A stretch of DNA of 64,000 nt, from positions 2,852,001 through 2,916,000 of the forward strand of contig NZ_LR594671.1 of the NCBI RefSeq assembly GCF_901827185.1, given 5' to 3'. The first letter of the stretch is position 1; each line of letters begins with the position of its first letter. The notes beneath the pieces were generated by a model, which ran no database searches, was not told where the DNA came from, and worked only from the letters and a program-made list of their open reading frames with translations. Of the stretch, positions 7,990 to 18,648 are shown in pieces. The position numbers were made by a program, and so were the translations under genes. Origin of the DNA: Variovorax sp. PBL-E5 (GTDB taxonomy: Bacteria; Pseudomonadota; Gammaproteobacteria; Burkholderiales; Burkholderiaceae_C).

Positions 7990-9843
7990 ATGGCCGAGCC
8001 CGTCGACTGGCGTGCCGACGGCGTCCCGCGCAGCGCACGCTTCGACGACATCTACCACACCGAAAGCGGCGCGCCCGCGCAGGCGCGGCATGTCTTCCTG
8101 GCCGGCTGCGGCCTGCCCGCGGCATGGGGCGGTCGCCCGCAATGGCTGATTCTCGAAACCGGCTTCGGCCTGGGCCTCAACTTTCTGACAACCTGGCAGG
8201 CATGGCGCGCGGATCCGCAGCGTCCGCAGCGCCTGCACTTCGTTTCCATCGAAGCGTTCCCGGTTTCGCGCGATGACCTCGTGCGCGCCGCGGCGACCTG
8301 TCCCGAACTTGCGGCGCTCGCCGGCGAGCTGGGTGCGCAATGGTGGGGCCTCCTGCCCGGATTCCATCGGCTGACCTTCGACCAGGGCCGCGTGCTGCTC
8401 ACCCTTTGCATCGGCGACGTGCAGCCGATGCTGCGCGCGCAGCACTTCGAGGCCGACAGCATCTTTCTGGATGGCTTCAGCCCGGCGCGCAATCCGCAGA
8501 TGTGGTCCCCGGACACGCTCAAGGGCGTGTCACGCTTCACGCGGCGAGGCACGCGCATCGCGACCTGGAGCATCGCGCGGCCGGTGCGCGACGCACTGAC
8601 GCAATGCGGCTTCCGGATCCACAAGGCGCCGGGCCTGCCGCCGAAACGCGATTGCCTGCAAGGCGTGTTCGAACCGGCCTGGCAGGTGCGGCGGCGCGGC
8701 GTTCCGATCATCGACGAGCGCGCGTCGGCGCCCGGACATTGCGCGGTCATCGGTGCCGGGCTGGCGGGCGCGGCGGTGGCGTCCAGCCTCGCGCGTCGCG
8801 GCTGGCGTGTCACGGTCTTCGACGCGGCCGGCCACCCCGCAGCCGGCGCTTCCGGACTGCCGGCCGGCGTGCTCGCGCCCCATGTGTCGCCCGACGACGC
8901 GCTGCTCTCGCGCCTCACGCGCGCAGGCATTCGCATCATCTGGCAACAGCTCGAAGCGCTGCTGGAGGAAGGCATCGACTGGTGCGCGAGCGGCGTGCTC
9001 GAGCGGCGCGAGACCGGCAATGCCCGCCTGCCGCCCGGCTGGTCGGCCGACGGAGCCAACGAGTCATGGCACGCATCGCCGACGCAGCTGGACGCAGCAG
9101 GGCTGCCTGCCGACACCACTGCGCTGTGGCACCAGCGCGGCGGCTGGGTGCGCCCGTCGCGGCTGATTGCCGCCTGGCTCGCGCAGCCCGGGATCCGCTT
9201 CGAACCCCATCGGCGCATCGCCCGCCTGAGCGCGCGCGGCACGGGCTGGACGCTCTTCGACACGCAACACGCCGCCATCGCCGACGCCGACCGCGTGGTG
9301 ATTGCGGCCGGCCACGAGAGCCGCGCATTCGCCGCCTCGATGCCTTTGCAACCGGTGCGCGGCCAGCTCGAGACCGGGCGCATGCACGGCGGCCTGATGC
9401 TGCCCGCGGCGCCCCTCAATGGCGACGGCCACCTGATCGCACACGTGCCCGATGCCGGCGGTGCGCTGTGGCTGGCGGGCGCCACCTTCGACCGCGACAG
9501 CGAAGCGCTCGCGCCGAATGCCGTCGACACCGAAGTCAATCGTGCCCGCTTGGAGCGGCTTCACCCGACGGCTGCCGCGGCGCTCGCGCCGGCCTTCGAA
9601 CGCGGCGCCACCGAGCCCTGGGTCGGCGTGCGCTGCGCCTCCGGCGACCGCCGGCCGCTGGTCGGGCCGCTCGATGCCGAAGGCATGCCGGGCGTCTGGC
9701 TCTGCACGGCGATGGGTTCGCGCGGCCTGAGCTTCGCGGCCCTGTGCGCCGAGCTGCTGGCCGCGCGCTGGCACGGCGAGCCGCTGGCGCTGCCGGCAAC
9801 GCTGGCGCGTGCCCTCGACACGCGGCGCGTGCAAGGGCGTTGA
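7990..9843 (+). CDS. mnmC: Bifunctional tRNA 5-methylaminomethyl-2-thiouridine biosynthesis protein MnmC
   Basis: A 617-residue two-domain enzyme that finishes mnm5s2U34 in tRNA. The N-terminal methyltransferase half (about 1-240) shows LILETGFGLGLNFL as the SAM site and the DGFSPARNPQMW catalytic motif. The C-terminal FAD oxidoreductase half starts near residue 250 with AVIGAGLAGAAVA, contains GASGLPAGVLAPHVS, and ends with VGVRCASGDRRPLVGPL and a GSRGLSFA flavin-binding segment. Both halves are complete. Start ATG 7990 follows the yggX stop by 15 bp. Confidence 0.95.
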   Translation: MAEPVDWRADGVPRSARFDDIYHTESGAPAQARHVFLAGCGLPAAWGGRPQWLILETGFGLGLNFLTTWQAWRADPQRPQRLHFVSIEAFPVSRDDLVRAAATCPELAALAGELGAQWWGLLPGFHRLTFDQGRVLLTLCIGDVQPMLRAQHFEADSIFLDGFSPARNPQMWSPDTLKGVSRFTRRGTRIATWSIARPVRDALTQCGFRIHKAPGLPPKRDCLQGVFEPAWQVRRRGVPIIDERASAPGHCAVIGAGLAGAAVASSLARRGWRVTVFDAAGHPAAGASGLPAGVLAPHVSPDDALLSRLTRAGIRIIWQQLEALLEEGIDWCASGVLERRETGNARLPPGWSADGANESWHASPTQLDAAGLPADTTALWHQRGGWVRPSRLIAAWLAQPGIRFEPHRRIARLSARGTGWTLFDTQHAAIADADRVVIAAGHESRAFAASMPLQPVRGQLETGRMHGGLMLPAAPLNGDGHLIAHVPDAGGALWLAGATFDRDSEALAPNAVDTEVNRARLERLHPTAAAALAPAFERGATEPWVGVRCASGDRRPLVGPLDAEGMPGVWLCTAMGSRGLSFAALCAELLAARWHGEPLALPATLARALDTRRVQGR

Positions 9844-9886
9844 TGCGAATGCGGCCCACCGGCCGTCGACGGCGCCACAATCGCGC

Positions 9887-10783
9887 ATGGCCACCCAGTA
9901 CGACATCGTCCACACCACCGTCTACCGCTACAACGAGCCGGTGAGCTTCGGCCTGCACCGCGTGATGTTCAGGCCGCGCGACAGCCATGACCTGCGCGTG
10001 CTGGCGACCGACCTGCAGGTCAGCCCCCAGGCCTACGTGCGGATGATCCAGGATCCGCATTCCAACTCGGTGGCGCTGGTGCAGCCGATGGGCGAGGCGA
10101 CCGAGCTGCGCATCGTGTGTTCCTTCTCGATCCAGCAGGTGAGCGCGCCGCATCACACGCTCGAACTCGAGCCGGCGGCCGAGTTCCTGCCCTTCGCCTA
10201 CTCGGTGCAGGAGCGGCTGGACCTGGAGCACTACCTGCGTCCGCACCATGACGATCCCGAGGGCGTGCTGATCCGCTGGGCGCATCAGTTCCTGCACAGC
10301 GACAAGCCCAACAGCACGCGCGAAGTGCTCGCGCGCATGAATGCCCACATCGGCCAGAGCCTCACCTATGCCGCGCGCGACGAGGAAGGCACGCAGACAC
10401 CGCTCGCGACGCTGGCGCTGGGCACCGGCAGCTGCCGCGACTACACGCTGCTGATGATGGAAGCCGCGCGCCGCCTCGGCGTCGCCACACGCTTCGTCTC
10501 GGGCTATCTCTACGATGCCGCGCTCGACAGCGGCAGCGCCGCGCCCGGCGAAACGGTGACCGGTGCCGGCGCCACGCATGCCTGGCTGCATGCCTATCTG
10601 CCGGGCGCCGGCTGGGTGGCCTACGACCCGACCAACAACCTGGCCGGCAGCGGCCAGCTGATCCGCGTCGGCGTCGCGCGCGATCCCTCGCAGGCCGCGC
10701 CGATCAGCGGCAGCTGGTACGGCCCGGCCGAAGCCTACGAAGGGCTCGAGGCCACGGTGCAGGTGAGGCGCATCGAGTCATAG
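9887..10783 (+). CDS. Transglutaminase-like family protein
   Basis: A 298-residue protein with an N-terminal bacterial transglutaminase-like beta domain (YDIVHTTVYRYNEPVSFG) and a papain-like transglutaminase core. The catalytic triad can be placed: Cys in GTGSCRDY, His in GATHAWLHAYLPG and Asp in WVAYDPTNN. No signal peptide is evident, so it is probably cytoplasmic. Its substrate, perhaps peptide crosslinks or an unknown amide, cannot be predicted. Start ATG 9887 is supported by homology of the N-terminus; the frame upstream overlaps mnmC. Confidence 0.85.
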   Translation: MATQYDIVHTTVYRYNEPVSFGLHRVMFRPRDSHDLRVLATDLQVSPQAYVRMIQDPHSNSVALVQPMGEATELRIVCSFSIQQVSAPHHTLELEPAAEFLPFAYSVQERLDLEHYLRPHHDDPEGVLIRWAHQFLHSDKPNSTREVLARMNAHIGQSLTYAARDEEGTQTPLATLALGTGSCRDYTLLMMEAARRLGVATRFVSGYLYDAALDSGSAAPGETVTGAGATHAWLHAYLPGAGWVAYDPTNNLAGSGQLIRVGVARDPSQAAPISGSWYGPAEAYEGLEATVQVRRIES

Positions 10784-10795
10784 GCGCCGCGGCCA

Positions 10796-10814
10796 GGGCG
10801 TAGCGCGAACGCCC
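10796..10814. terminator. Hairpin after the transglutaminase-like gene
   Basis: GGGCGT (10796-10801) and ACGCCC (10809-10814) are complementary around a 7-nt loop, 13 bp after the stop. There is no T run, so this is at most a weak or Rho-assisted terminator. The rest of the gap up to 10927 shows nothing recognisable. Confidence 0.3.
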
Positions 10815-10927
10815 AGACCCGATGGTGGATGCGCGCCGCCGCCGATCGGCGTCTGATGTCATGACGCTGCCGCATTGCGGCGGCCCACTCGACATCCTCA
10901 CCGACATCCTCACTATCGCGATCCTTC

Positions 10928-11542
10928 ATGTACCCCGGCGAACGCTTCAACGGATACAGCCACCTGCTCGGGCTGATGCTGGCCACGGCAGGCTCCGCCC
11001 TGCTGCTCGCGCGCACCGTGCCCGGCGGCGACCCGGCGAGGACGGCGAGCGCGCTCGTCTTCGCGCTGTCGATGGTGACGCTCTACGCCGCGTCGACGCT
11101 CTTTCACAGCACGCGCGGCCGCACGCGCCTGTTCTGGCAGCGCGTCGACCACTGCGCGATCTACCTGCTGATCGCCGGGAGCTATACGCCGTTCGCCCTG
11201 GTCACGCTGCAAGGCGCGTGGGGCTGGGCGCTCCTGGTCGCGACCTGGGGCGCCGCGCTGTTCGGCATCGGCCGCGAGCTGCGGCCGGGCGAGCCGCCCA
11301 GGCCCTCGCTGCTGCTCTATGTGGGCATGGGCTGGATCGGCGTGCTGGCCGCCGCGCCGATCGTCGAGCGGCTCGACGGTGCCGGCCTCGCGTGGCTGCT
11401 GGCGGGCGCCGCGCTGTATTCGATCGGCACGGTGTTCTATCGCAATCGCCGCGGCTGGTGCCATGCGCATGGCACCTGGCATCTGTTCGTGCTGGCCGGC
11501 ACGGTGAGCCACTACGTCACGGTGACGCGCTTCGTGCTGTAG
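10928..11542 (+). CDS. Hemolysin III / YqfA (CREST superfamily) membrane protein
   Basis: A 204-residue integral membrane protein with about seven hydrophobic segments. The conserved polar features of the HlyIII/PAQR-related CREST superfamily are present: STLFHS with a following DHCAIYLLIAGSYTPF, and the C-terminal HAHGTWHLFVLAGTVSHY. These histidines would sit near a putative metal site. The function is uncertain; the hemolysin name is historical. The gene converges with and overlaps the last 26 bp of fdsD. Confidence 0.88.
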   Translation: MYPGERFNGYSHLLGLMLATAGSALLLARTVPGGDPARTASALVFALSMVTLYAASTLFHSTRGRTRLFWQRVDHCAIYLLIAGSYTPFALVTLQGAWGWALLVATWGAALFGIGRELRPGEPPRPSLLLYVGMGWIGVLAAAPIVERLDGAGLAWLLAGAALYSIGTVFYRNRRGWCHAHGTWHLFVLAGTVSHYVTVTRFVL

Positions 11543-11780
11543 CGGGCTGCCTTCGCCAATCCAGGATGTCGCGATGCAGGCGAAGGGTTTCGCCCAGCAC
11601 CTCGCTCAACGCTGCGCCGCCGGTCTGGTCGACGTGCTCCAGGAAGGCCCGCCGCATGCGGGGATCCCAGAACTTGCGGATGTGCAGCGCGATGTCCTTC
11701 AATGCCTGAGGCCGATCGGGCATCGCCTCGAAGAAGCTGCCGATCTGGTTGGCCATGCGGATCAGGTTGTCGACTTGCAT
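11517..11780 (-). CDS. fdsD: Formate dehydrogenase delta subunit FdsD
   Basis: An 87-residue protein at the end of the formate dehydrogenase operon. It begins MQVDNLIRMANQIGSFFEA and continues with RPQALKDIALHIRKFWDPRMR, the pattern of the FdsD/FdhD-delta family found beside NAD-dependent molybdenum formate dehydrogenases. Family members are thought to help assembly or stability of the complex. It lies 11 bp after fdhD and overlaps a convergent gene by 26 bp. Confidence 0.9.
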   Translation of the reverse strand: MQVDNLIRMANQIGSFFEAMPDRPQALKDIALHIRKFWDPRMRRAFLEHVDQTGGAALSEVLGETLRLHRDILDWRRQPATARSASP

Positions 11781-11791
11781 CGGGCTATTCG

Positions 11792-12625
11792 TTAGAGAGG
11801 TTCGAGCGAGAGTCGCTCCGGATGGGTGTAGGCGACCAGGTCGTCGCCGCGCGCGAAGCCGACCAGCGCCATGCGCGCGGCAGCGGCCGTGCGGATCGCG
11901 AGCGAGGTGGGTGCCGAGACGGCGGCCAGCAGCGGCACGCCCGCGATCACGGTCTTCTGCACCATCTCGAAGCTGGCGCGGCTGGTGACCACGATGAAGC
12001 CGGTGTCGGGCCCGGGATGCCGTGCAGCGACGAGGCCGCCGATCAGCTTGTCGAGCGCGTTGTGGCGGCCCACGTCCTCGCGCAACAGATGGATCCCGCC
12101 GTGCGCCGAGCACCAGGCCGCGGCGTGCACCGCGCCGGTCGCGCGTTGCAGGGTCTGCAGGCCGCCCAGTTCGGCCATCGCGCGCGCGACCGCCTGCCGC
12201 TCGAATCGGGGGCCGTCGGGCAGCACGGGCAACTCGCGCGCCACAAGGGCCAGGCTTTCGGTGCCGCACAGGCCGCAGCCGGTGCGTCCGGCCAGCGACC
12301 GGCGCCGGTCCTTGAGGCGCGCGAATGCGGCACCGGCGATGCGCAGCCGCATCGTGATGCCGAGCGCGTCCTCGTGCTGCTCGACGGCGTAGAGCTCGTC
12401 ACGGCTCGCCAGCACGCCTTCGCTCAACGCAAAGCCGAGCGCGAAGTCTTCCAGATCCAGCGGCGTGGCCAGCATCACGGCATGCGACACGCCGTTGAAC
12501 TCGAGCGCCACCGGCACCTCGTCGGCCACCCAGTCGCGGCCCGTGAGTTCGCGCCCCTTGCGAACCCCGCGCACCGCATGCTGCGTGGCGCCGCCGCGCA
12601 GGAACATGGCGTCATCCGGCTTCAC
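11792..12625 (-). CDS. fdhD: Formate dehydrogenase accessory sulfurtransferase FdhD (FdsC)
   Basis: FdhD passes sulfur from a cysteine desulfurase to the molybdenum cofactor before it is inserted into formate dehydrogenase. The 277-residue protein has the GCGLCGTES loop with Cys117 and Cys120, the sulfur-relay pair, and the conserved HAAAWCSAHGG, REDVGRHNALDKLIG and TSRASFEMVQK segments. It sits between the catalytic subunit and fdsD, in the usual fdsGBACD order. Confidence 0.94.
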   Translation of the reverse strand: MKPDDAMFLRGGATQHAVRGVRKGRELTGRDWVADEVPVALEFNGVSHAVMLATPLDLEDFALGFALSEGVLASRDELYAVEQHEDALGITMRLRIAGAAFARLKDRRRSLAGRTGCGLCGTESLALVARELPVLPDGPRFERQAVARAMAELGGLQTLQRATGAVHAAAWCSAHGGIHLLREDVGRHNALDKLIGGLVAARHPGPDTGFIVVTSRASFEMVQKTVIAGVPLLAAVSAPTSLAIRTAAAARMALVGFARGDDLVAYTHPERLSLEPL

Positions 12626-12640
12626 GCGGCACCCGCCTCA

Positions 12641-15508
12641 TCATTTCGCCGCGACGGCATGGCCGGCCTCCTCGCGTTCCTTCAGCAGCGCTTCCTGGAT
12701 GCGGTTGAAGCGGCTGTATTCCTTCTGCCACTTCGAAGGCTGCATCACGCGCGTCACCTGCACCGCGGTCACTTTGTACTCGGGGCAGTTGGTGGCCCAG
12801 TCGGAGTTGTCGGTGGTGATCACGTTGGCGCCCGATTCGGGGAAATGGAAGGTGGTGTAGACCACGCCCGGCCGCACGCGCTCGGTGGCGTCGGCATGCA
12901 GCACGGTGTCGCCGACCCGGCTCTGGATGCCGACCCAGTCGCCGTGCCGGATGCCGCGCTCCTCGGCGTCGTGCGGATGGATCTCCAGCACGTCCTCGGC
13001 ATGCCACTGGTTGTTCTCGGTGCGCCGGGTCTGCGCGCCGACGTTGTACTGCGACAGGATGCGCCCGGTGGTCAAGAGCAGCGGGAATTTGCGCGTGACC
13101 TTCTCGTCCGAGGCCACGTACTGGGTGATGAGGAAGCGGCCCTTGCCGCGCACGAAGCGGCCGACGTGCATCGTCGGCGTGCCGTCGGGCGATGATTCGT
13201 TGCAGGGCCACTGCACGCTGCCGCCCATGCGCTCGATCTTGTCGAAGCTCACGCCGCTGAAGGTGGGCGTGAGCGCGGCGATCTCGTCCATGATCTCGCT
13301 CGGGTGCGTGTAGTTCATCGGATAGCCGAGCGCGTTGGACAGCTTCATCGTCACCTCCCAGTCACCCCAGCCGCCGAGCGGCGGGACGATCTTGCGCACG
13401 CGCGAGATGCGGCGCTCGGCGTTGGTGAAGGTGCCGTCCTTCTCCAGGAAGGAGGAGCCCGGCAGCAGCACGTGCGCGTATTTGGCGGTCTCGTTGAGGA
13501 AGATGTCCTGCACCACGATGCACTCCATCGCCATCATCGCCGCGGCGACGTGCTGGGTGTCCGGGTCCGACTGCACGATGTCCTCGCCCTGGCAGTACAG
13601 GCCCATGAAGGTGCCGGCCAGCGCGGCATCGAACATGTTCGGAATGCGCAGGCCCGGCTCGGGGTTGATGTCGACGCCCCAGGCCTCCTCGAAGGAGGCG
13701 CGCACGGTGCTGTCCGAGACGTGGCGATAGCCGGTCAGCTCGTGCGGGAAGGAGCCCATGTCGCACGAACCCTGGACGTTGTTCTGGCCGCGCAGCGGAT
13801 TGAGGCCGACGCCTTCGCGGCCGACGTTGCCGGTCGCCATCGCGAGGTTCGCGATCGCGATCACCGCGGTCGATCCCTGGCTGTGCTCGGTGACGCCGAG
13901 GCCGTAGTAGATCGCTGCGTTGCCGGCCGTGGCATAGAGGCGCGCCGCGGCGCGCAGCTCGGCGGCGGGCACGCCGGTCTCGGCCTCGGTCGCCTCGGGC
14001 GAGTTCTCGGGTCGCGCGACGAAGGCCTGCCACTCGTTGAACGACTTCTGCTCGCAGCGCTCGGCAACGTAGGCCTGGTCGACCAGCCCTTCGCCGACGA
14101 TGATGTGCGCGAGCGCGGTGACGACCGCCACGTTGGTGCCCGGCCGCAGCTGCAGATGGTGCGCCGCGCGCACGTGCGGCGACCTGACGAGGTCGATGCG
14201 CCGCGGATCCACCACGATCAGCTGCGCGCCTTCGCGCAATCGCTTCTTCATGCGTGACCCGAACACCGGATGCGCATCGGTCGGGTTGGCGCCGATGACC
14301 AGGATCACGTCGGCCTGCTCCACCGACTTGAAGGTCTGCGTGCCGGCCGAGGTCCCCAGCGTCACGCCGAGCCCGTAGCCCGTGGGCGAGTGGCACACGC
14401 GCGCGCAGGTGTCGACGTTGTTGTTGCCGAAGGCCGCACGCACCAGCTTCTGCACCAGGTAGGCCTCTTCGTTGGTGCAGCGCGACGAGCTCAGGCCGCC
14501 GATGGCATCGCGGCCGTACGTGGCCTGGATGCGCTTGAATTCTCTGGCCGCATGGCCGATGGCCTCGTCCCAGCTCACCTCGCGCCACGGGTCGGTGATC
14601 TTCTCGCGGATCATCGGCCTGGTGATGCGGTCCTTGTGCGAGGCATAGCCCCAGGCGAAGCGGCCCTTCACGCAGGCGTGGCCCTCGTTGGCCTTGCCGT
14701 CCTTCCACGGCACCATGCGCACCACCTCGTCGCCCTTGATCTCGGCCTTGAAGCCGCAGCCGACGCCGCAGTAGCCGCAGGTGGTGACGACGCTGCGCTC
14801 GGGCTGGCCGATGGCGATCAGCGTCTTCTCCTTCAGCGCGTCGGTCGGACAGGCCGCGACGCAGGCGCCGCAGCTCACGCATTCGGAGTCCATGAACGAT
14901 TCGTTCTGCCCCGCCGACACGCGCGACGCGAAGCCGCGGCCGCTGATGGTCAGCGCGAAGGTGCCCTGCGTCTCCTCGCAGGCCCGCACGCAGCGGTTGC
15001 AGACGATGCACTGCGCGGGGTCGTAGGTGAAGTACGGATTGGATTCGTCCTTCGCGTCGCTCGCATGGCTCGCACCGCCGAAGCCGTAGCGCACGCCCTC
15101 CACGCCTGCCGCGGCCACCATGTGCTGCAGTTCGTTGCTCGGCGCCTGCGCGCCGGCGGCATCGGGCGGCAGGTCCGACAGGTAGAGCTCCATCACACCC
15201 TTGCGCAGTGCCAGCAGCTTCGGCGTCTGCGTGCGCACCTGCATGCCGGCCTCGGCCGGCGTGGTGCAGGATGCGGGATAGCCCTTGCGGCCTTCGATCT
15301 CGACCAGGCACAGGCGGCACGAGCCGAAGGGCTCGAGGCTGTCGGTGGCGCAGAGCTTGGGCACCTGCACGCCGGCCTGCGCGGCGGCGCGCATCAGCGA
15401 CGTGCCTTCGGGCACGGTGACCGCGGTGCCGTCGATGTCGAGCGTGACCTCGCGCGCCGCCGTGCGTTGGGGCGTGCCGTAGTCGATCTCGTTCAGGGAA
15501 TCGTGCAT
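12641..15508 (-). CDS. fdsA: Formate dehydrogenase alpha (catalytic, molybdenum) subunit
   Basis: Catalytic subunit of a soluble NAD-linked formate dehydrogenase, 955 residues. The domain order is: N-terminal [2Fe-2S] ferredoxin-like domain (CATDSLEPFGSCRLC), His/Cys cluster region, two [4Fe-4S] motifs (CIVCNRCVRAC and CVSCGACVAAC), then a molybdopterin domain starting with a [4Fe-4S] site (CGYCGVGCGF). The active site reads ARVCHSPTGYG, so cysteine and not selenocysteine ligates molybdenum, and the following His is kept. Start 15508 has AGGAG about 9 nt upstream. An alternative ATG at 15517 overlaps the fdsB stop as ATGA, so coupling to fdsB is likely either way. Confidence 0.95.
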   Translation of the reverse strand: MHDSLNEIDYGTPQRTAAREVTLDIDGTAVTVPEGTSLMRAAAQAGVQVPKLCATDSLEPFGSCRLCLVEIEGRKGYPASCTTPAEAGMQVRTQTPKLLALRKGVMELYLSDLPPDAAGAQAPSNELQHMVAAAGVEGVRYGFGGASHASDAKDESNPYFTYDPAQCIVCNRCVRACEETQGTFALTISGRGFASRVSAGQNESFMDSECVSCGACVAACPTDALKEKTLIAIGQPERSVVTTCGYCGVGCGFKAEIKGDEVVRMVPWKDGKANEGHACVKGRFAWGYASHKDRITRPMIREKITDPWREVSWDEAIGHAAREFKRIQATYGRDAIGGLSSSRCTNEEAYLVQKLVRAAFGNNNVDTCARVCHSPTGYGLGVTLGTSAGTQTFKSVEQADVILVIGANPTDAHPVFGSRMKKRLREGAQLIVVDPRRIDLVRSPHVRAAHHLQLRPGTNVAVVTALAHIIVGEGLVDQAYVAERCEQKSFNEWQAFVARPENSPEATEAETGVPAAELRAAARLYATAGNAAIYYGLGVTEHSQGSTAVIAIANLAMATGNVGREGVGLNPLRGQNNVQGSCDMGSFPHELTGYRHVSDSTVRASFEEAWGVDINPEPGLRIPNMFDAALAGTFMGLYCQGEDIVQSDPDTQHVAAAMMAMECIVVQDIFLNETAKYAHVLLPGSSFLEKDGTFTNAERRISRVRKIVPPLGGWGDWEVTMKLSNALGYPMNYTHPSEIMDEIAALTPTFSGVSFDKIERMGGSVQWPCNESSPDGTPTMHVGRFVRGKGRFLITQYVASDEKVTRKFPLLLTTGRILSQYNVGAQTRRTENNQWHAEDVLEIHPHDAEERGIRHGDWVGIQSRVGDTVLHADATERVRPGVVYTTFHFPESGANVITTDNSDWATNCPEYKVTAVQVTRVMQPSKWQKEYSRFNRIQEALLKEREEAGHAVAAK

Positions 15509-15513
15509 CTTCT

Positions 15514-17088
<1,575 letters not shown>

Positions 17089-17094
17089 GCGTGC

Positions 17095-17171
17095 CCCCAC
17101 GCTCGGCATTTCGTGTCCTCGCTGCCCCCCAAGGGGGCGCGAGCCTGCTTGGGGCGGCCCGGCGCGGCGCT
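17095..17171. repeat. Intergenic palindromic (REP-like) element upstream of fdsB
   Basis: A GC-rich block with CCCCCC-AA-GGGGGC at its centre and a CTTGGGGCGGCCCGGCGCGGCGCT end. Elements of this composition recur between genes in Comamonadaceae. A second, differently worded one lies between cysD and cysN. Here its right edge ends exactly at the inferred IS110 insertion core (CT, 17170-17171). Read on the minus strand, the element would originally have followed the fdsG stop codon directly. Confidence 0.65.
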
Positions 17172-17228
17172 CACAAGGCAACCTCCTGCTTGACGCTGCC
17201 TTGGACAGGTGCTGAGGTGGCGATCCGA

Positions 17229-17371
17229 CTTCCGTGCCCTCGTGGTGACTGCCCGCGGCGCTGGCTGTTCGACAGCCCGCATGAGACCTGCAGCACCCGA
17301 GGTGCCGGAAGGCCACGACGGGCCACCGGATGTAGCGCTACGCCTACCCAGCCAGAGCGCCAATTTATGAG
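17229..17371 (+). ncRNA. Candidate IS110 bridge RNA (target-binding and donor-binding loops)
   Basis: IS110-group elements encode a bridge RNA in the 5' non-coding end. The target loop is closed by CTTCCG/CGGAAG (17229-17234 with 17306-17311). It holds CGCGGCGCT (17254-17262), identical to the left flank at 17163-17171. A hairpin GGCTG-TTCGA-CAGCC (17263-17277) follows, then CGCATGAG (17278-17285), complementary to CT plus the right flank (18648-18655). The donor loop holds CACCGGATGT (17324-17333), identical to the right IS end at 18638-18647. A GCGCT/AGCGC stem comes next, then TTTATGAG (17364-17371), complementary to the left IS start with one mismatch and one wobble. Exact transcript ends are not known. 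Confidence 0.72.
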
Positions 17372-17428
17372 CGTCCCGCCATGCCTTCCGACACGGACAG
17401 TCTTAACCCAAACCGATGGAGGTTGTCC

Positions 17429-18637
17429 ATGACTCGTAGTGTCTTTGTCGGCCTGGATTGGGCCTACCGCTCGCACGCGGTGTGCGTGATCGATGCTCAG
17501 GGCAGCGTGCTCAAGCACTTGACCATCAGCCACGACGCCCAAGGACTGGGCGAGCTGCGGCACGCGCTCGCTGCCTTCGGCAAGGCCTTGCCCATCGCCA
17601 TTGAACGGCCTTCGGGCCTGATCGTCGATGCCCTGGTTGAAGCCGGCCATCAGGTCTTTGCAATCCACCCCAACGCCGTCAAGGCCAGCCGCCCACGCTA
17701 CCGCAGCACCAACGCCAAGAGCGATGCGGGAGATGCCTTCATGCTGGCTGACTTGCTGCGTACCGACGGTCATCGCTGGCACGCTTTGCAGCCCCAGTCG
17801 GCGGCTATCCGCGGCTTGCGCGCCCGGGTGCGCACACGCGACGATTTGGTGACCACGCGCGTTCGCCTGGCCAACCCGCTCACCGCACTGCTTGATGCCT
17901 ATTGGCCTGGCGCCGCCTGCATCTTTGCCGCCGTCGATTCGCCCATTGCACTGGCCTTCATCGAGCAGTGGCCTACCGCGCGCAAACTCACCGCCCGCCA
18001 GATCGCCGCCTTTTGCAAGCGCCATGGCTACAGCGGCCGGCGTTCGGCCGGTGTCTTGCTCGAGCGCCTTCAGGCTGCCGCGCCAAGCCTGTGCGAACCC
18101 ACGCTCGCCCAGGCCCACGCTACGGCCGCCTTGGCCTTGGTGGCCGTGCTCAAGCCCCTGAGCGTCCAGATCAAGGCCCTGGATGCACACATTGCCCAAG
18201 CCATGACCGCGCTGCCGCAGGCCATCTCGGTGATGTCGCTGCCGCGCGCCGGTTGCATCTGCGCCGCCCAGATCCTGGCCGAATTGGGTGACGTACCTGA
18301 GCGCTTTGCCAGCGCCCAGCAGCTGTGCTCCGAGGCAGGCGTCGTACCGGTCACCTACGAGTCCGGCAAGAGTCGCGCCGTCACCTTCCGATGGGCTTGC
18401 AACCATCGCCTGCGTCGAGCCATTACCTGCCTTGCAGACAACTCTCGTCATGCCAGCCCATGGGCTGCCAGCGTCTACAACGCCGCGCGCAAGCGCGGTT
18501 GCGATCATCCGCACGCAGTGCGCATATTGGCTCGCGCCTGGACCCGTGTGCTCTGGCGCATCTGGACCAACGGCACTCTCTACGACCCGGCCATCCATTC
18601 CAGCGCTTGTCGCATCGAAATCTCTCAAGAGGGTTGA
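17429..18637 (+). CDS. IS110 family transposase (DEDD recombinase)
   Basis: A 402-residue IS110 recombinase. The N-terminal RuvC-like domain supplies the DEDD residues Asp10 (VGLDWA), Glu59 (AIERPSG), Asp99 and Asp102 (KSDAGDAF). The C-terminal Transposase_20 domain has the GVVPVTYESG segment with Ser312, the position of the catalytic serine in this family. Start ATG 17429 is preceded by GGAGG at good spacing. The open frame is full length with no frameshift, so the element may be active. It is transcribed opposite to the flanking fds genes. Confidence 0.93.
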   Translation: MTRSVFVGLDWAYRSHAVCVIDAQGSVLKHLTISHDAQGLGELRHALAAFGKALPIAIERPSGLIVDALVEAGHQVFAIHPNAVKASRPRYRSTNAKSDAGDAFMLADLLRTDGHRWHALQPQSAAIRGLRARVRTRDDLVTTRVRLANPLTALLDAYWPGAACIFAAVDSPIALAFIEQWPTARKLTARQIAAFCKRHGYSGRRSAGVLLERLQAAAPSLCEPTLAQAHATAALALVAVLKPLSVQIKALDAHIAQAMTALPQAISVMSLPRAGCICAAQILAELGDVPERFASAQQLCSEAGVVPVTYESGKSRAVTFRWACNHRLRRAITCLADNSRHASPWAASVYNAARKRGCDHPHAVRILARAWTRVLWRIWTNGTLYDPAIHSSACRIEISQEG

Positions 18638-18648
18638 CACCGGATGTC

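Noticed and set aside
12641..15508. Selenocysteine formate dehydrogenase
   Set aside because: The active-site motif reads ARVCHSPTG with an ordinary Cys codon, and no in-frame TGA is present.
17171..17210. Minus-strand reading ...GSVKQEVAL-stop next to the REP element as a displaced C-terminus of fdsG
   Set aside because: The guide matches place this stretch inside the IS element, and fdsG already ends at a normal length with its own stop at the junction.
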